This document shows, one piece after another, positions 1-7,622 of a stretch of 50,696 bases of DNA. The DNA is taken from NCBI GenBank assembly GCA_900767815.1, contig CAAGAM010000135.1:1-50696 (forward strand), read 5' to 3'. Numbering within the stretch: position 1 is the first letter of the stretch; each line of letters starts with the position of its first letter. The notes under the pieces were generated by a model. It did no database searches, had not been told where the DNA came from, and saw only the letters and a list, made by a program, of their open reading frames with translations. The translations under genes were made by a program, and so were the position numbers. This DNA comes from Clostridia bacterium. Its GTDB lineage: Bacteria; Bacillota; Clostridia; Christensenellales; Borkfalkiaceae.

Positions 1-115
1 AACGGAAAAGTGGGTTTGCAAAATCTGCGGATACGTTCACGAAGGGCCGTTACCTGCGGATTTTATCTGTCCGCTGTGCAAGCATCCCGCGTCCGATTTC
101 GAAAGAATACAATAA
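1..115 (+). CDS. Rubrerythrin-like protein, C-terminal rubredoxin domain (5' truncated)
   Basis: Only the last 37 codons are in the window; the frame is open from base 2 and stops with TAA at 113-115. The residues include CKICGY and CPLCK, the two cysteine knuckles of a rubredoxin-type Fe(SCys)4 site, and end in SDFERIQ. In rubrerythrins this domain sits at the C terminus behind a diiron ferritin-like domain and helps reduce hydrogen peroxide. The next gene, only 21 bases on, is a free rubredoxin, a plausible electron donor. The diiron domain lies outside the window, so another rubredoxin fusion is possible. Confidence 0.75.
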   Translation, partial: TEKWVCKICGYVHEGPLPADFICPLCKHPASDFERIQ

Positions 116-136
116 AAAACAAAAAGGAGAAACAAT

Positions 137-289
137 ATGAAGTACGTATGTGTATGTGGTTATGTTTATGATGAAGAAGCGGGAGATATCGAACTCGGTA
201 TCGCTCCGGGCACCAAATGGGAAGACCTTCCGGAAGATTTCGTTTGTCCTATATGCGGTATAGGCAAAGAAGGTTTTTCGGAAGAGTGA
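137..289 (+). CDS. Rubredoxin with an unusual first cysteine knuckle
   Basis: A 50-residue protein of normal rubredoxin length, starting at an ATG behind AAGGAGA (124-130). The middle (GIAPGTKWEDLPEDF) and second knuckle (CPICG, C37 and C40) are typical. The first knuckle reads YVCVCGY, so C5 and C7 are separated by one residue, where the family has CxxCGY. Rubredoxins are small soluble one-electron carriers, here probably serving the upstream rubrerythrin in oxygen defence. The single-residue deletion could alter iron binding or be a sequencing error of three bases. The gene lies just upstream of frr and may share its transcript. Confidence 0.85.
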   Translation: MKYVCVCGYVYDEEAGDIELGIAPGTKWEDLPEDFVCPICGIGKEGFSEE

Positions 290-321
290 ACCGTCAACTA
301 TACTATAAGGAGAAAATCACT

Positions 322-897
322 ATGGCATTAGATATCGAAAAAGTTGAAATGATAATAATGGAAGCGGACGAAAAGCTCGAAAAATCCACCGAAGTTTTCC
401 TTTCGGATCTCACTCAGGTGAGAGCGGGAAGAGCCAATCCGCACGTACTCGATAAAATCAAGGTCGATTATTACGGAACGTTGTCGCCTATAAATCAGGT
501 GGGCAACATCGCCGTAACGGACGGTCAGTGCCTTGTCATCACTCCGTGGGATAAGAGTTTGCTTAAAACCATAGAAAAAGCCATTCAGGTTTCGGATATC
601 GGCATCAACCCCACGAACGACGGTAACGTCATAAGGCTTGTTTTCCCCACGCTTACGGAAGAAAGAAGAAAGGAAATAGTAAAACAGGTAAAGAAGATGG
701 CGGAAGACGCGAAAATCGCCGTAAGAAACGTCAGAAGAGAAGTTCTCGATTCCTTGAAGAAGATGAATAAAGCGAAAGAGATGACGGACGACGAATACGC
801 GGGCTATGAAGCCGACGTGGAGAAGAAAGTTACGAAGGCTGTCGAAAACATCGATAAAGCCGCGGCGGAAAAGGAAAAGGAACTTCTTACCGTATAA
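322..897 (+). CDS. frr: Ribosome recycling factor
   Basis: 191 residues, against about 185 in the family. RRF works with EF-G to split the post-termination ribosome. The family hallmarks are visible: LTQVRAGRANP near residue 30, INQVGNIAV, the ITPWDKSLLKTIEKAI strand-helix, NDGNVIRLVFPTLTEERRKE and the long C-terminal helix. The frame is open further upstream to 217, but that extension overlaps the rubredoxin gene. The ATG at 322 has a good AAGGAG at 307-312 and matches the family N terminus. The stop overlaps the uppS start (TAATG at 895-899), so the two are translationally coupled. Confidence 0.97.
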   Translation: MALDIEKVEMIIMEADEKLEKSTEVFLSDLTQVRAGRANPHVLDKIKVDYYGTLSPINQVGNIAVTDGQCLVITPWDKSLLKTIEKAIQVSDIGINPTNDGNVIRLVFPTLTEERRKEIVKQVKKMAEDAKIAVRNVRREVLDSLKKMNKAKEMTDDEYAGYEADVEKKVTKAVENIDKAAAEKEKELLTV

Positions 898-1589
898 TGG
901 ACGAATCGAAAACAGTCCCCCGCCACGTCGGAATAATTATGGACGGCAACGGGCGATGGGCGAAATTAAGAGGCAAACCGAGAAGCTACGGGCATAAAAA
1001 GGGCGCGGATATTATCGACGAGGTTGTTTCCGCATGTTTTGACGGCGGAGCGGAAGCCGTGAGCCTGTACGCTTTTTCAACTGAAAACTGGGTGAGACCG
1101 AAAGAGGAGATTGAAACCATTTTCGGTCTTTTGGGCATTTTGCTCGACAAAAAGTTTTCAAGGCTCGTAAAACAACGCGTCAGGCTTATCATTTCGGGCG
1201 ATATAACCCCCCTTCCCGAAAAGTTACGCGTCAAGTGTTTAAACGCTATCGAAAAAACCAAGGATTTTACGGGGCGGACGTTAAACGTCGCGCTTAATTA
1301 CGGTTCGAGAACGGAAATTACGAGAGCGTGCAATCTCGCGCTTCGCAGCGGAAAAACGGAGATCACGGAAGAGGACGTTGCGGCAAATCTTTACACCGCG
1401 GGGCTGCCCGATATCGATCTCGTTATAAGAACGAGCGGCGAAATGCGCCTTTCCAACTTTTTTTTGTGGCAGTGCGCTTATGCCGAGTTTTATTTTACCG
1501 ACGTTTTATGGCCCGATTTTCACAAAGACGAGCTTGAAAAAGCTTTCGAATGGTTTTCGCACCGTAAAAGACGTTTCGGCGGCGTGTGA
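897..1589 (+). CDS. uppS: Undecaprenyl diphosphate synthase (cis-prenyltransferase)
   Basis: 230 residues. It condenses isopentenyl diphosphate onto farnesyl diphosphate to give the C55 lipid carrier for peptidoglycan. Visible motifs are HVGIIMDGNGRWAK (catalytic Asp16 and the diphosphate-binding loop), SLYAFSTENW, LNVALNYG and the C-terminal RTSGEMRLSNFFLWQ block that binds Mg and isopentenyl diphosphate. It starts at the ATG overlapping the frr stop. cdsA and dxr follow, a common frr-uppS-cdsA-dxr-rseP order in Firmicutes. Confidence 0.97.
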   Translation: MDESKTVPRHVGIIMDGNGRWAKLRGKPRSYGHKKGADIIDEVVSACFDGGAEAVSLYAFSTENWVRPKEEIETIFGLLGILLDKKFSRLVKQRVRLIISGDITPLPEKLRVKCLNAIEKTKDFTGRTLNVALNYGSRTEITRACNLALRSGKTEITEEDVAANLYTAGLPDIDLVIRTSGEMRLSNFFLWQCAYAEFYFTDVLWPDFHKDELEKAFEWFSHRKRRFGGV

Positions 1590-1639
1590 ATTCCGGGCGA
1601 TTCGTTAATTTCCGGTAAATGCATAAAGGATAATTGATT

Positions 1640-2536
1640 ATGTTAAAAAGAACGATTACGGGAATCGGCATAGTTATTGTTACGGTCGGTTTTTTTCTGT
1701 GTAAATACTTTTTGGATATGCCTGTTTTCGAGGGCGTGTTTTTAAAACCCGTCACCGTAGGCGATATGCTTTTCGATCTGTTTATTCTCATAATGGCGGT
1801 TGTTTCTACGTATGAGTATGAACGGGCTTTTTCCGATAAGCTTTTAAAAACCGAAAAAGTAATAATTTTCATCTATCCGTTCGCGGTTTACATCGCATTT
1901 TGTTTCAAGGGTTTAGGCTGGGCGTTCGGTGCGATGCTTTTCTTGTTTTTGCTTCTTTTGGCGCAGCTCGTTTTCGAATATGATAAAATATCTCTCGAAA
2001 GCATCGGAATGAGTCTTTTCGCGATGATTTATCCCTCGACCATTCTCGTTTCGCTTCTCGTCATAAACCGTTACCCCACGCTCGAACCTCTTCTGATGGT
2101 TTTTACGATAACTCCGTGCGCGGATACTTGCGCATATTTCGTGGGCAGTATCGTAAAAGGCAAAAAATTATGCCCGAACATAAGCCCCAACAAAACGGTG
2201 AGCGGATTTATCGGCGGGCTTTTTGGCGGAATGATCGCAAGCCTTTTAGTGTATTTTATATTTACCGAAAAGGGTGCGATTTTTAATTCTGTTTTCCTTG
2301 AAGTTCTGCTTTTTGCGGGCGCGGGCATCGCATGCGCGCTTCTCACCGCTTACGGCGATCTTGTCGAAAGCGTCATCAAGAGAAAACTCGGCATAAAGGA
2401 TATGGGAAGAATTCTCCCCGGGCATGGCGGAATGAGCGACCGTATAGACGGGCTTACTTTTGCCGCTCCCGTGATATCATTTGTTTTTACAATTCTCGTT
2501 CCGCTTTTCACCGGCGGGAAATCGTTTTTCATGTAA
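1640..2536 (+). CDS. cdsA: Phosphatidate cytidylyltransferase (CDP-diglyceride synthase)
   Basis: 298 residues, a multi-pass membrane enzyme making CDP-diacylglycerol from CTP and phosphatidic acid. The C terminus carries the family signature: ESVIKRKLGIKDMGR, then PGHGGMSDRIDGL with the conserved Lys-Asp and His-Gly-Gly residues. Several hydrophobic segments precede it (about residues 8-28, 40-60, 75-110, 120-150, 185-230). I chose ATG 1640, 10 bases after AAAGGA at 1625-1630. A TTG two codons upstream is in frame but less well placed. Confidence 0.95.
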   Translation: MLKRTITGIGIVIVTVGFFLCKYFLDMPVFEGVFLKPVTVGDMLFDLFILIMAVVSTYEYERAFSDKLLKTEKVIIFIYPFAVYIAFCFKGLGWAFGAMLFLFLLLLAQLVFEYDKISLESIGMSLFAMIYPSTILVSLLVINRYPTLEPLLMVFTITPCADTCAYFVGSIVKGKKLCPNISPNKTVSGFIGGLFGGMIASLLVYFIFTEKGAIFNSVFLEVLLFAGAGIACALLTAYGDLVESVIKRKLGIKDMGRILPGHGGMSDRIDGLTFAAPVISFVFTILVPLFTGGKSFFM

Positions 2537-2588
2537 CGTTTTCTTAGCGGACATATAAAACGATATTTTCGAATAAACTGATTACAGG

Positions 2589-2618
2589 CTGCCGACGGCT
2601 CGAAAGGCGGCAGTTTTT
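2589..2618 (+). terminator. Possible intrinsic terminator or attenuator between cdsA and dxr
   Basis: CTGCCG at 2589-2594 pairs with CGGCAG at 2608-2613 and is followed directly by TTTTT. It lies only nine bases before the dxr start, so it either attenuates the operon or is read through. The six-pair stem with a long loop is weak. Confidence 0.5.
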
Positions 2619-2626
2619 ATTTAAAT

Positions 2627-3769
2627 ATGATAAAAATATCTCTTATCGGCAGTACGGGGTCTATCGGCAGACAGGTCGTGGACGTTGCGCTTCGCCACAA
2701 AGACAAATTTAAAATAATAACCCTTGCGGCGGGCGGAAACGCAAAACTTCTGGAGGCGCAGGCAAATCTCTTAAAACCTAAGATAATCGCCCTTGCCGAC
2801 TCCGAAAAAGCCTGCGAAATAAAAGAGCTTCCTGAGGGTACGGCTCTTTACACGGGCGAGAACGCCGTTTTGCATGCCGTCAGCGAAGAATCAGATATAG
2901 TTTTCGTGGCGGTGTCGGGTTTTGCGGGGCTTAAACCCACGCTCGAAGGGATATCGCTCGGGAAGGATATCGCGCTTGCCAACAAGGAAACGCTCGTTGC
3001 GGGCGGAGAAATCGTTATGAAGCTCGCCAAGAAAAAGGGCGTGAGAATTATCCCCGTAGACAGCGAACATTCGGCGATTTTTCAGTGCCTCGGATTTAAG
3101 CGCGACGCCGATTTCAGAAAACTTATCATCACGGCGAGCGGCGGGGCGTTCAGGGATTTACCTAAGGAAAAAATCGGGAAGATGAAGGCGGCGGACGCTC
3201 TTCGTCACCCCAACTGGAACATGGGCAAAAAAATAACGATAGATTGCGCCACGCTTTTGAACAAGGGGCTTGAAGTTATCGAAGCTTGCAGGCTTTATAA
3301 TGCCCCGCTTGAAAAGGTGGAAGCGATAATTCATCCCGAAAGCATAATTCACTCCATGGTGGAATTTTGCGACGGCGCGATTATGGCTCAGCTCGGCTAT
3401 CCGTCTATGGAAATACCCATTCAGCTTGCTCTCACTTATCCGAAAAGGTATGAAACGGGCGTTCCGTTTCTGTCATTGGCGGGGAAAACCCTGCATTTCG
3501 ACAATATCGATACGGACAGATTTCCGTGTTTTTCGCTCGCGCTCGACGCGTATAAAAAAGGCGGGTTGTACCCTTGCGCGATGAACGCGGCAAACGAGGC
3601 GGCGGTTATGCTGTATCTCGAAGATAAAATTAAATTTTACGACATAGCGGAGCTTATTTCTTACGCAACCGAAAAGGCGCAAAACGGAGAAGTTACTTAC
3701 GACAATCTCGTTTTTGCGGACGCGGAAGCGAGAAGAGCTGTGCAAAAAAAAGCGGAGTGTGAAAATTGA
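2627..3769 (+). CDS. dxr: 1-deoxy-D-xylulose 5-phosphate reductoisomerase
   Basis: 380 residues, normal length. It converts DXP to MEP with NADPH, the committed step of the MEP isoprenoid pathway that feeds uppS upstream. The NADPH motif GSTGSIG is at residues 8-14. The metal and substrate motifs VDSEHSAIFQ, TASGGAFRD, HPNWNMGKKITIDCATLLNKG (in two parts) and HPESIIHSMVEF are all present. The ATG at 2627 fits the family N terminus, although no good ribosome site is visible, only T/A-rich DNA after a hairpin. The stop TGA overlaps the TTG start of rseP. Confidence 0.97.
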   Translation: MIKISLIGSTGSIGRQVVDVALRHKDKFKIITLAAGGNAKLLEAQANLLKPKIIALADSEKACEIKELPEGTALYTGENAVLHAVSEESDIVFVAVSGFAGLKPTLEGISLGKDIALANKETLVAGGEIVMKLAKKKGVRIIPVDSEHSAIFQCLGFKRDADFRKLIITASGGAFRDLPKEKIGKMKAADALRHPNWNMGKKITIDCATLLNKGLEVIEACRLYNAPLEKVEAIIHPESIIHSMVEFCDGAIMAQLGYPSMEIPIQLALTYPKRYETGVPFLSLAGKTLHFDNIDTDRFPCFSLALDAYKKGGLYPCAMNAANEAAVMLYLEDKIKFYDIAELISYATEKAQNGEVTYDNLVFADAEARRAVQKKAECEN

Positions 3770-5178
3770 TAGTAAATTTATTGGCGAACGGGGCGGTTGC
3801 CTCGGCATTCAAAACGGCGGGCTACGTGCTTCTTGCCATACTCATTCTGATGATAATGATAACCGTACACGAACTCGGGCATTATCTCGTCGGCAAGGCA
3901 TTCAAATTTAAAATAAACGAATTCGCGATAGGCATGGGCCCCGCGATTTTCAAGCGGACGATGAAAAGTGGCGAAATCTTTTCGATAAGGCTTTTTCCGT
4001 TCGGCGGATTCTGCGCGTTCGACGGCGAAGATCAGGACGGCGACGACCCCAACGCATTCAACAACAAAAAGCCGTGGCAGAGGATTTTAGTCCTCGTCGC
4101 GGGGGCTACGATGAACTATCTTTTAGCTCTTCTCATCATAATTATTTCCATGTCCGCATACGGGCAATCGACGCTCGGCATGCAGTACGGCAGGCACGAC
4201 GACGCTATTTACGGAACGAGCATCGAAGAGCAAATCCCCGCCGATAAGTCGATTAACGACGGAGAATACATTGTATCGCTCACTCGTGACGGAAAAAAAT
4301 CGAACATTTATATGACCGTCGATCTGATCTCTTCTTTAAACCATGCGAAAAAAGGCGACGTCGTTACGGCGGAACTTATTTCCGGCGGAAAGACGGTTAA
4401 GAGAGATATAATTATCCGCGCCGACGTGGAATGCAAAAACCTCACCGAGGTTACCAAAGCTTACGACGCGCTCGGCATAGGTTATGCGATGCAGCTCGAA
4501 GCGAACGGCTCATCACCGTTTATAAAAGGCGATTTTCTTATTAAGATAGGCGCGCCCGACGTAGAATATAAAAACGCTACGTTTGTTTACACCCCCGACG
4601 ACGTTGCATACGTCCTTAAAGACAAAGCCGTCGGCGATACGGTGTGGTTCTGGACTACGAGAGACACCAAATATGTCTATACGTTCGGTTCGTCCTGGTC
4701 GGCTTGCGAAAAGACGGGCGAAGGCGTGATGAATTATCTCGGCATAAAAGAGACGGCGAGAAACTATTACGTTACGGCTACCTACGTAAGGCACGGATTT
4801 TTCAAAACGATAGGACATTCCTTCGGTTATTCGTTCAAAATCGGCGGAACGGTTTTCAGAACGCTCGGTCAGCTCCTTACGGGTAAGCTCGGGCTGAATG
4901 CCGTCGGCGGAACGATCACCACGATAAAAACCACGTCGGAAGTTATAAGTTACGGTTTCCGTTACGCGCTCGAAATAATGGCGTTTATAGGCGTAAACCT
5001 CGCTGTATTCAATCTTCTTCCTATCCCCGCCTTAGACGGCGCGCGAGTTGTTTTCTGCGTAATCGAATGGATAAGAAAAAAGCCCGTAAGCCGCAAAGTG
5101 GAAGGCATAATCCACGCGGTGGGCTTAATCGTGATTTTAGGCTTTGCAATCCTTGTCGATATCCTGCAATTTATCTGA
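3766..5178 (+). CDS. rseP: Site-2 intramembrane metalloprotease (RseP/RasP family)
   Basis: 470 residues, longer than most homologues. The zinc site HELGH is at residues 35-39 inside the first membrane segment. A PDZ-like region lies in the middle (roughly residues 150-290), and the second catalytic motif NLLPIPALDG is near 416-425. These proteases cut membrane anchors of anti-sigma factors and remnant signal peptides. It starts at TTG 3766, overlapping the dxr stop, with GGAG at 3753-3756. An alternative start further in would cut into the first helix. A strong terminator follows, so this is the operon end. Confidence 0.93.
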   Translation: MIVNLLANGAVASAFKTAGYVLLAILILMIMITVHELGHYLVGKAFKFKINEFAIGMGPAIFKRTMKSGEIFSIRLFPFGGFCAFDGEDQDGDDPNAFNNKKPWQRILVLVAGATMNYLLALLIIIISMSAYGQSTLGMQYGRHDDAIYGTSIEEQIPADKSINDGEYIVSLTRDGKKSNIYMTVDLISSLNHAKKGDVVTAELISGGKTVKRDIIIRADVECKNLTEVTKAYDALGIGYAMQLEANGSSPFIKGDFLIKIGAPDVEYKNATFVYTPDDVAYVLKDKAVGDTVWFWTTRDTKYVYTFGSSWSACEKTGEGVMNYLGIKETARNYYVTATYVRHGFFKTIGHSFGYSFKIGGTVFRTLGQLLTGKLGLNAVGGTITTIKTTSEVISYGFRYALEIMAFIGVNLAVFNLLPIPALDGARVVFCVIEWIRKKPVSRKVEGIIHAVGLIVILGFAILVDILQFI

Positions 5179-5196
5179 TAAAATCGGTAATTTAAT

Positions 5197-5239
5197 AGCG
5201 GCAGACGGTGCGTTTTAATGCGTTCGTCTGCCGCTTTTT
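5197..5239 (+). terminator. Intrinsic terminator after rseP
   Basis: AGCGGCAGACG (5197-5207) pairs perfectly with CGTCTGCCGCT (5225-5235), an 11-bp stem, followed by a T run. It closes the frr-rseP operon. Confidence 0.85.
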
Positions 5240-5291
5240 ACATTTTTGAAGCAAAATTGAAGCAAAAAAAAGTTGACTGTAAAATCTTTTG

Positions 5292-5436
5292 CAACGAAAA
5301 AATGTTGTCCGTTACACTTTTTACAACGAAAAAATGTTGTATGTTACACTTTTTGCAACGAAAAAATGTTGTATGTTACACTTTTTACAACGAAAAAATG
5401 TTAAACGTCACACTTTTTACAACGAAAAAGTGTGAC
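5292..5436. repeat. Tandem array of a 32-bp repeat, about 4.5 copies
   Basis: Copies begin at 5292, 5324, 5356, 5388 and 5420, an exact 32-base period. Each starts CAACGAAAAAATGTTG and ends near GTTACACTTTTTA, with few differences between copies. Within a copy ACAAC and GTTGT can pair. The last copy is altered so that GTCACACTTTTT (5407-5418) and AAAAAGTGTGAC (5425-5436) form a perfect 12-bp hairpin with a six-base loop. A 114-codon open frame crosses the array, but 32 is not a multiple of three and its residues merely permute the repeat, so I do not call a gene. There are no spacers, hence no CRISPR. Bases 5437-5535 hold nothing I recognise. Confidence 0.95.
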
Positions 5437-5535
5437 GGGGTTGAATATTCGGGAATATCCGACAATTTTTTTGATATGAAAAACGTGTTGAACGATTTTT
5501 TGATTGTTTTTATCGGGCGAGCAGAGCGTCTTTCT

Positions 5536-5628
5536 ATAGCATTGTTGAAGAAGATCTCCTAAAATCATAGGGATCGCAAACAACAACATCGATTTTACTA
5601 CGCGTCCTTTTGTCAAATCGCGACTCAT
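5536..5628 (-). pseudogene. MATE-family exporter remnant, N-terminal fragment only
   Basis: Reading left from ATG 5626-5628, behind GGAG, the first 31 residues (MSRDLTKGRVVK, then a hydrophobic helix ending in LLQQCY) match the N terminus of MATE efflux proteins, which typically read DLTKG, FAIPMILG and LQQ. After about 5536 the frame stays open to 5401 but no longer resembles a transporter. The other roughly 400 residues are missing. It sits 25 bases downstream of the small membrane protein gene, so the two once formed an operon. It is not a piece of the intact MATE gene at 23682, whose N terminus differs. Confidence 0.7.
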
Positions 5629-5652
5629 TTTCTTTCTCCGCTGCGAACTTTA

Positions 5653-5979
5653 TTATTCCGTGTCGTCATCGCTTTCTGTTAATGCCAGAAATTCGGCGGC
5701 GCGGTCTGCGGCTATATTTTTTTGTTTTACGATTTTTTGGATCGTTTCCGCGATTTTACGGTTGCTTTTTTCGATTTCGATCGTTTTAGATATCAGTTCT
5801 CCGTAGCCGTATAGAAACATGGAGACTATTCCTATCCCGAGCAGACTGCAAGCGATAATAATAAGGCTTATAAGTGCATTTATTTTAAAATAAAGTGCTG
5901 CACATATGCATGCGATAACCGCGCCGATGAAAAATACGATAAGAGCAAATTTTTTGATTGTTTCTCCTATATTCGACAT
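5653..5979 (-). CDS. Small membrane protein, two predicted helices, unknown function
   Basis: 108 residues from MSNIGETIKKF to a very acidic tail (ESDDDTE). Two hydrophobic segments (about residues 10-32 and 36-60) are followed by an amphipathic stretch, ISKTIEIEKSNRKIAETIQK, that could form a coiled coil in the cytoplasm. I recognise no named family. The frame extends to 6036, but that start falls inside the -35 box. ATG 5979 has AGAGG nine bases upstream. It is the first gene of a short leftward unit whose second gene is the broken MATE fragment. Confidence 0.75.
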   Translation of the reverse strand: MSNIGETIKKFALIVFFIGAVIACICAALYFKINALISLIIIACSLLGIGIVSMFLYGYGELISKTIEIEKSNRKIAETIQKIVKQKNIAADRAAEFLALTESDDDTE

Positions 5980-6007
5980 ATCAAACCTCTTAAATTTATT
6001 TTCTCTG

Positions 6008-6036
6008 ATTATACCACAACAAAAAATCATTGTCAA
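6008..6036 (-). promoter_or_regulatory. Promoter for the small membrane protein
   Basis: On the minus strand TTGACA (6031-6036), a 17-base spacer and TATAAT (6008-6013), a full consensus sigma-A promoter. Confidence 0.8.
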
Positions 6037-6105
6037 CGACGGGTTTAAAACGCAACCGTTTAAGGGTCCAATCGGCTATGGCAGGAAAATTCGACAAATT
6101 TTCCA

Positions 6106-6146
6106 CTCCGGAAAAAGTCAGCATGCTGTATTTTTCTGAAGCGGAA
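6106..6146 (+). repeat. 41-bp near-palindrome, copy 1, upstream of the -35 box
   Basis: A near-palindrome centred on GAAAAAGTCAGCA / TGCTGTATTTTTC, with two mismatches between the 13-base halves. A second copy of equal length at 6191-6231 differs at about eight positions. The pair brackets the promoter of the downstream ATPase gene, which suggests two operator sites for one regulator. Confidence 0.8.
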
Positions 6147-6158
6147 ATTGTTTTTTGC

Positions 6159-6187
6159 TTGACAGTTTTACGTATCTGTGTTATACT
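6159..6187 (+). promoter_or_regulatory. Promoter for the AAA/DUF4143-type ATPase
   Basis: TTGACA (6159-6164), 17-base spacer, TATACT (6182-6187). The predicted start site falls at the beginning of the second 41-bp near-palindrome. Confidence 0.85.
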
Positions 6188-6190
6188 CTA

Positions 6191-6231
6191 CTCCAGAAAA
6201 AGTTAGCAAACTATATTTTTCGGGAGTGGAA
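6191..6231 (+). repeat. 41-bp near-palindrome, copy 2, overlapping start site and ribosome site
   Basis: It begins CTCCAGAAAAAGTTAG and its right arm CTATATTTTTCGGGAG is nearly its inverse complement. The right arm contains the GGGAG ribosome site (6222-6226) of the ATPase gene. As DNA it could be an operator; as RNA the same hairpin would mask the ribosome site. Confidence 0.8.
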
Positions 6232-6233
6232 AC

Positions 6234-7523
6234 GTGGTAATAAAGCGAGACGTTTATTTAAACAAATTGATAAAGAAAAGGGGAAACGGCGCGATAAAGA
6301 TAATAACCGGGCTTCGCAGATCCGGCAAAAGCTTTTTGTTGTTCGAACTTTTTTACGATTATCTTATTTCTCAAGGTACGAATAAGCAAAATATAATAAA
6401 AATCGCTCTTGACGACGACAGAAACGCGAAGCTCAGAAATGCCGACAATCTTTCGGAATATCTTTATTCAAAAATAACGAGTGAAACAGAGCGGTTTTAC
6501 GTTCTTCTCGACGAGGCGCAATTTGCCGTTTCGGACGAGGAGACGAAACATAAAGGAAATATCCGCCTTTACGGGATTCTGAACGGACTGTTGCGCTTAA
6601 AAAACGTTGACGTATACGTTACGGGGAGTAATTCCCGATTTCTTTCGTCCGATATTTCTACCGAATTTCGCGGTCGCGGAGATGAAATTCATGTAAATCC
6701 GCTGTCTTTTGCGGAATTTTTCGATGCATACAACGGCGGAGATAAATATGACGCGTGGGACGAGTATATTTTGTACGGCGGAATGCCGCGGCTTTTTGCG
6801 ATGACCGAAGATGAGGAAAAATCGAAATATTTAACCGATTTGTTCAAAGAGACCTACGTTAAGGATATTGTCGAAAGATACGGACTTAAAGGCGATGAAG
6901 TGCTTGAAAATCTTATCGACGTGCTTGCATCGTCGGTAGGCTCGCTTAACAATCCATCGAAAATCACAGCTACTTTTCTTTCCAAAGGCATAAAAACTTC
7001 CGAGAAAACCATCGGGGCGTATATCGGGTATCTCGAGGACGCATTCCTTATCAAAAAAGCTCATAGATACGATATAAAGGGTAGAAAATATATAAATTCG
7101 CCGTATAAATTCTATTTCGGAGACGTGGGGCTCAGAAATGCCCGACTTAATTTCCGTCAGCAAGAGCCTACGCATATTATGGAAAACGTTATTTATAACG
7201 AGCTTGTTGCGCGCGGATTCAACGTGGACGTGGGCGTTGTGGAGCATTATTCGAGAGACGAAAACGGCAAACAGCAGGTGAAACAGCTTGAGATCGATTT
7301 CGTGTGCAATCAAGGCAATAAAAGGTATTACGTTCAGTCGGCGTTTTCTCTTCCGACGGAGGAAAAAATGCAACAGGAGCAGGCTTCTTTCGATCGCATC
7401 GACGATTCGTTCAAGAAAATAATCGTAACTTCCGACCGCGGAAAGGTCTGGCGAAACGAAAAGGGATATACTATTATTAACGTTCTTGATTTTCTTCTTA
7501 ATCCGAACAGCCTCGATTTGTAA
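6234..7523 (+). CDS. ATPase of the AAA_14/DUF4143 type
   Basis: 429 residues from GTG 6234, behind GGGAG. Walker A is GLRRSGKS (residues 26-33) and Walker B is YVLLDEAQ around residues 90-95. A sensor-like VTGSNSRFLS follows, then the GRGDEIHVNPLSFAEFF and LYGGMP segments typical of this family. The C-terminal half resembles DUF4143 (FYFGDVGLRNARLNF, ENVIYNELVARGF, EIDFVCNQGNKRYYVQ), a PD-(D/E)XK-like fold in related proteins. These ATPases are widespread accessory genes whose biological job is poorly known. It stands alone behind its own elaborate promoter. Confidence 0.88.
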   Translation: MVIKRDVYLNKLIKKRGNGAIKIITGLRRSGKSFLLFELFYDYLISQGTNKQNIIKIALDDDRNAKLRNADNLSEYLYSKITSETERFYVLLDEAQFAVSDEETKHKGNIRLYGILNGLLRLKNVDVYVTGSNSRFLSSDISTEFRGRGDEIHVNPLSFAEFFDAYNGGDKYDAWDEYILYGGMPRLFAMTEDEEKSKYLTDLFKETYVKDIVERYGLKGDEVLENLIDVLASSVGSLNNPSKITATFLSKGIKTSEKTIGAYIGYLEDAFLIKKAHRYDIKGRKYINSPYKFYFGDVGLRNARLNFRQQEPTHIMENVIYNELVARGFNVDVGVVEHYSRDENGKQQVKQLEIDFVCNQGNKRYYVQSAFSLPTEEKMQQEQASFDRIDDSFKKIIVTSDRGKVWRNEKGYTIINVLDFLLNPNSLDL

Positions 7524-7541
7524 TCGCGTTTTAATTTTTCG

Positions 7542-7570
7542 TTGACGAACGGGGAAGTTAATGGTATAAT
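7542..7570 (+). promoter_or_regulatory. Promoter for the aminotransferase-fhs unit
   Basis: TTGACG (7542-7547), 17-base spacer, TATAAT (7565-7570), 52 bases before the start codon. Confidence 0.85.
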
Positions 7571-7622
7571 TTAGATAAGTAAATTCGGTTTAGCAAACTG
7601 CGGCTATCCGTGAGGGTAAATT

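Noticed and set aside
5292..5436. CRISPR array
   Set aside because: Units are directly tandem with no unique spacers and no cas genes are nearby.
5218..5562. 114-codon open frame across the 32-bp array
   Set aside because: Its sequence is just the repeat read in rotating frames, with no good start context; the repeat explains it fully.
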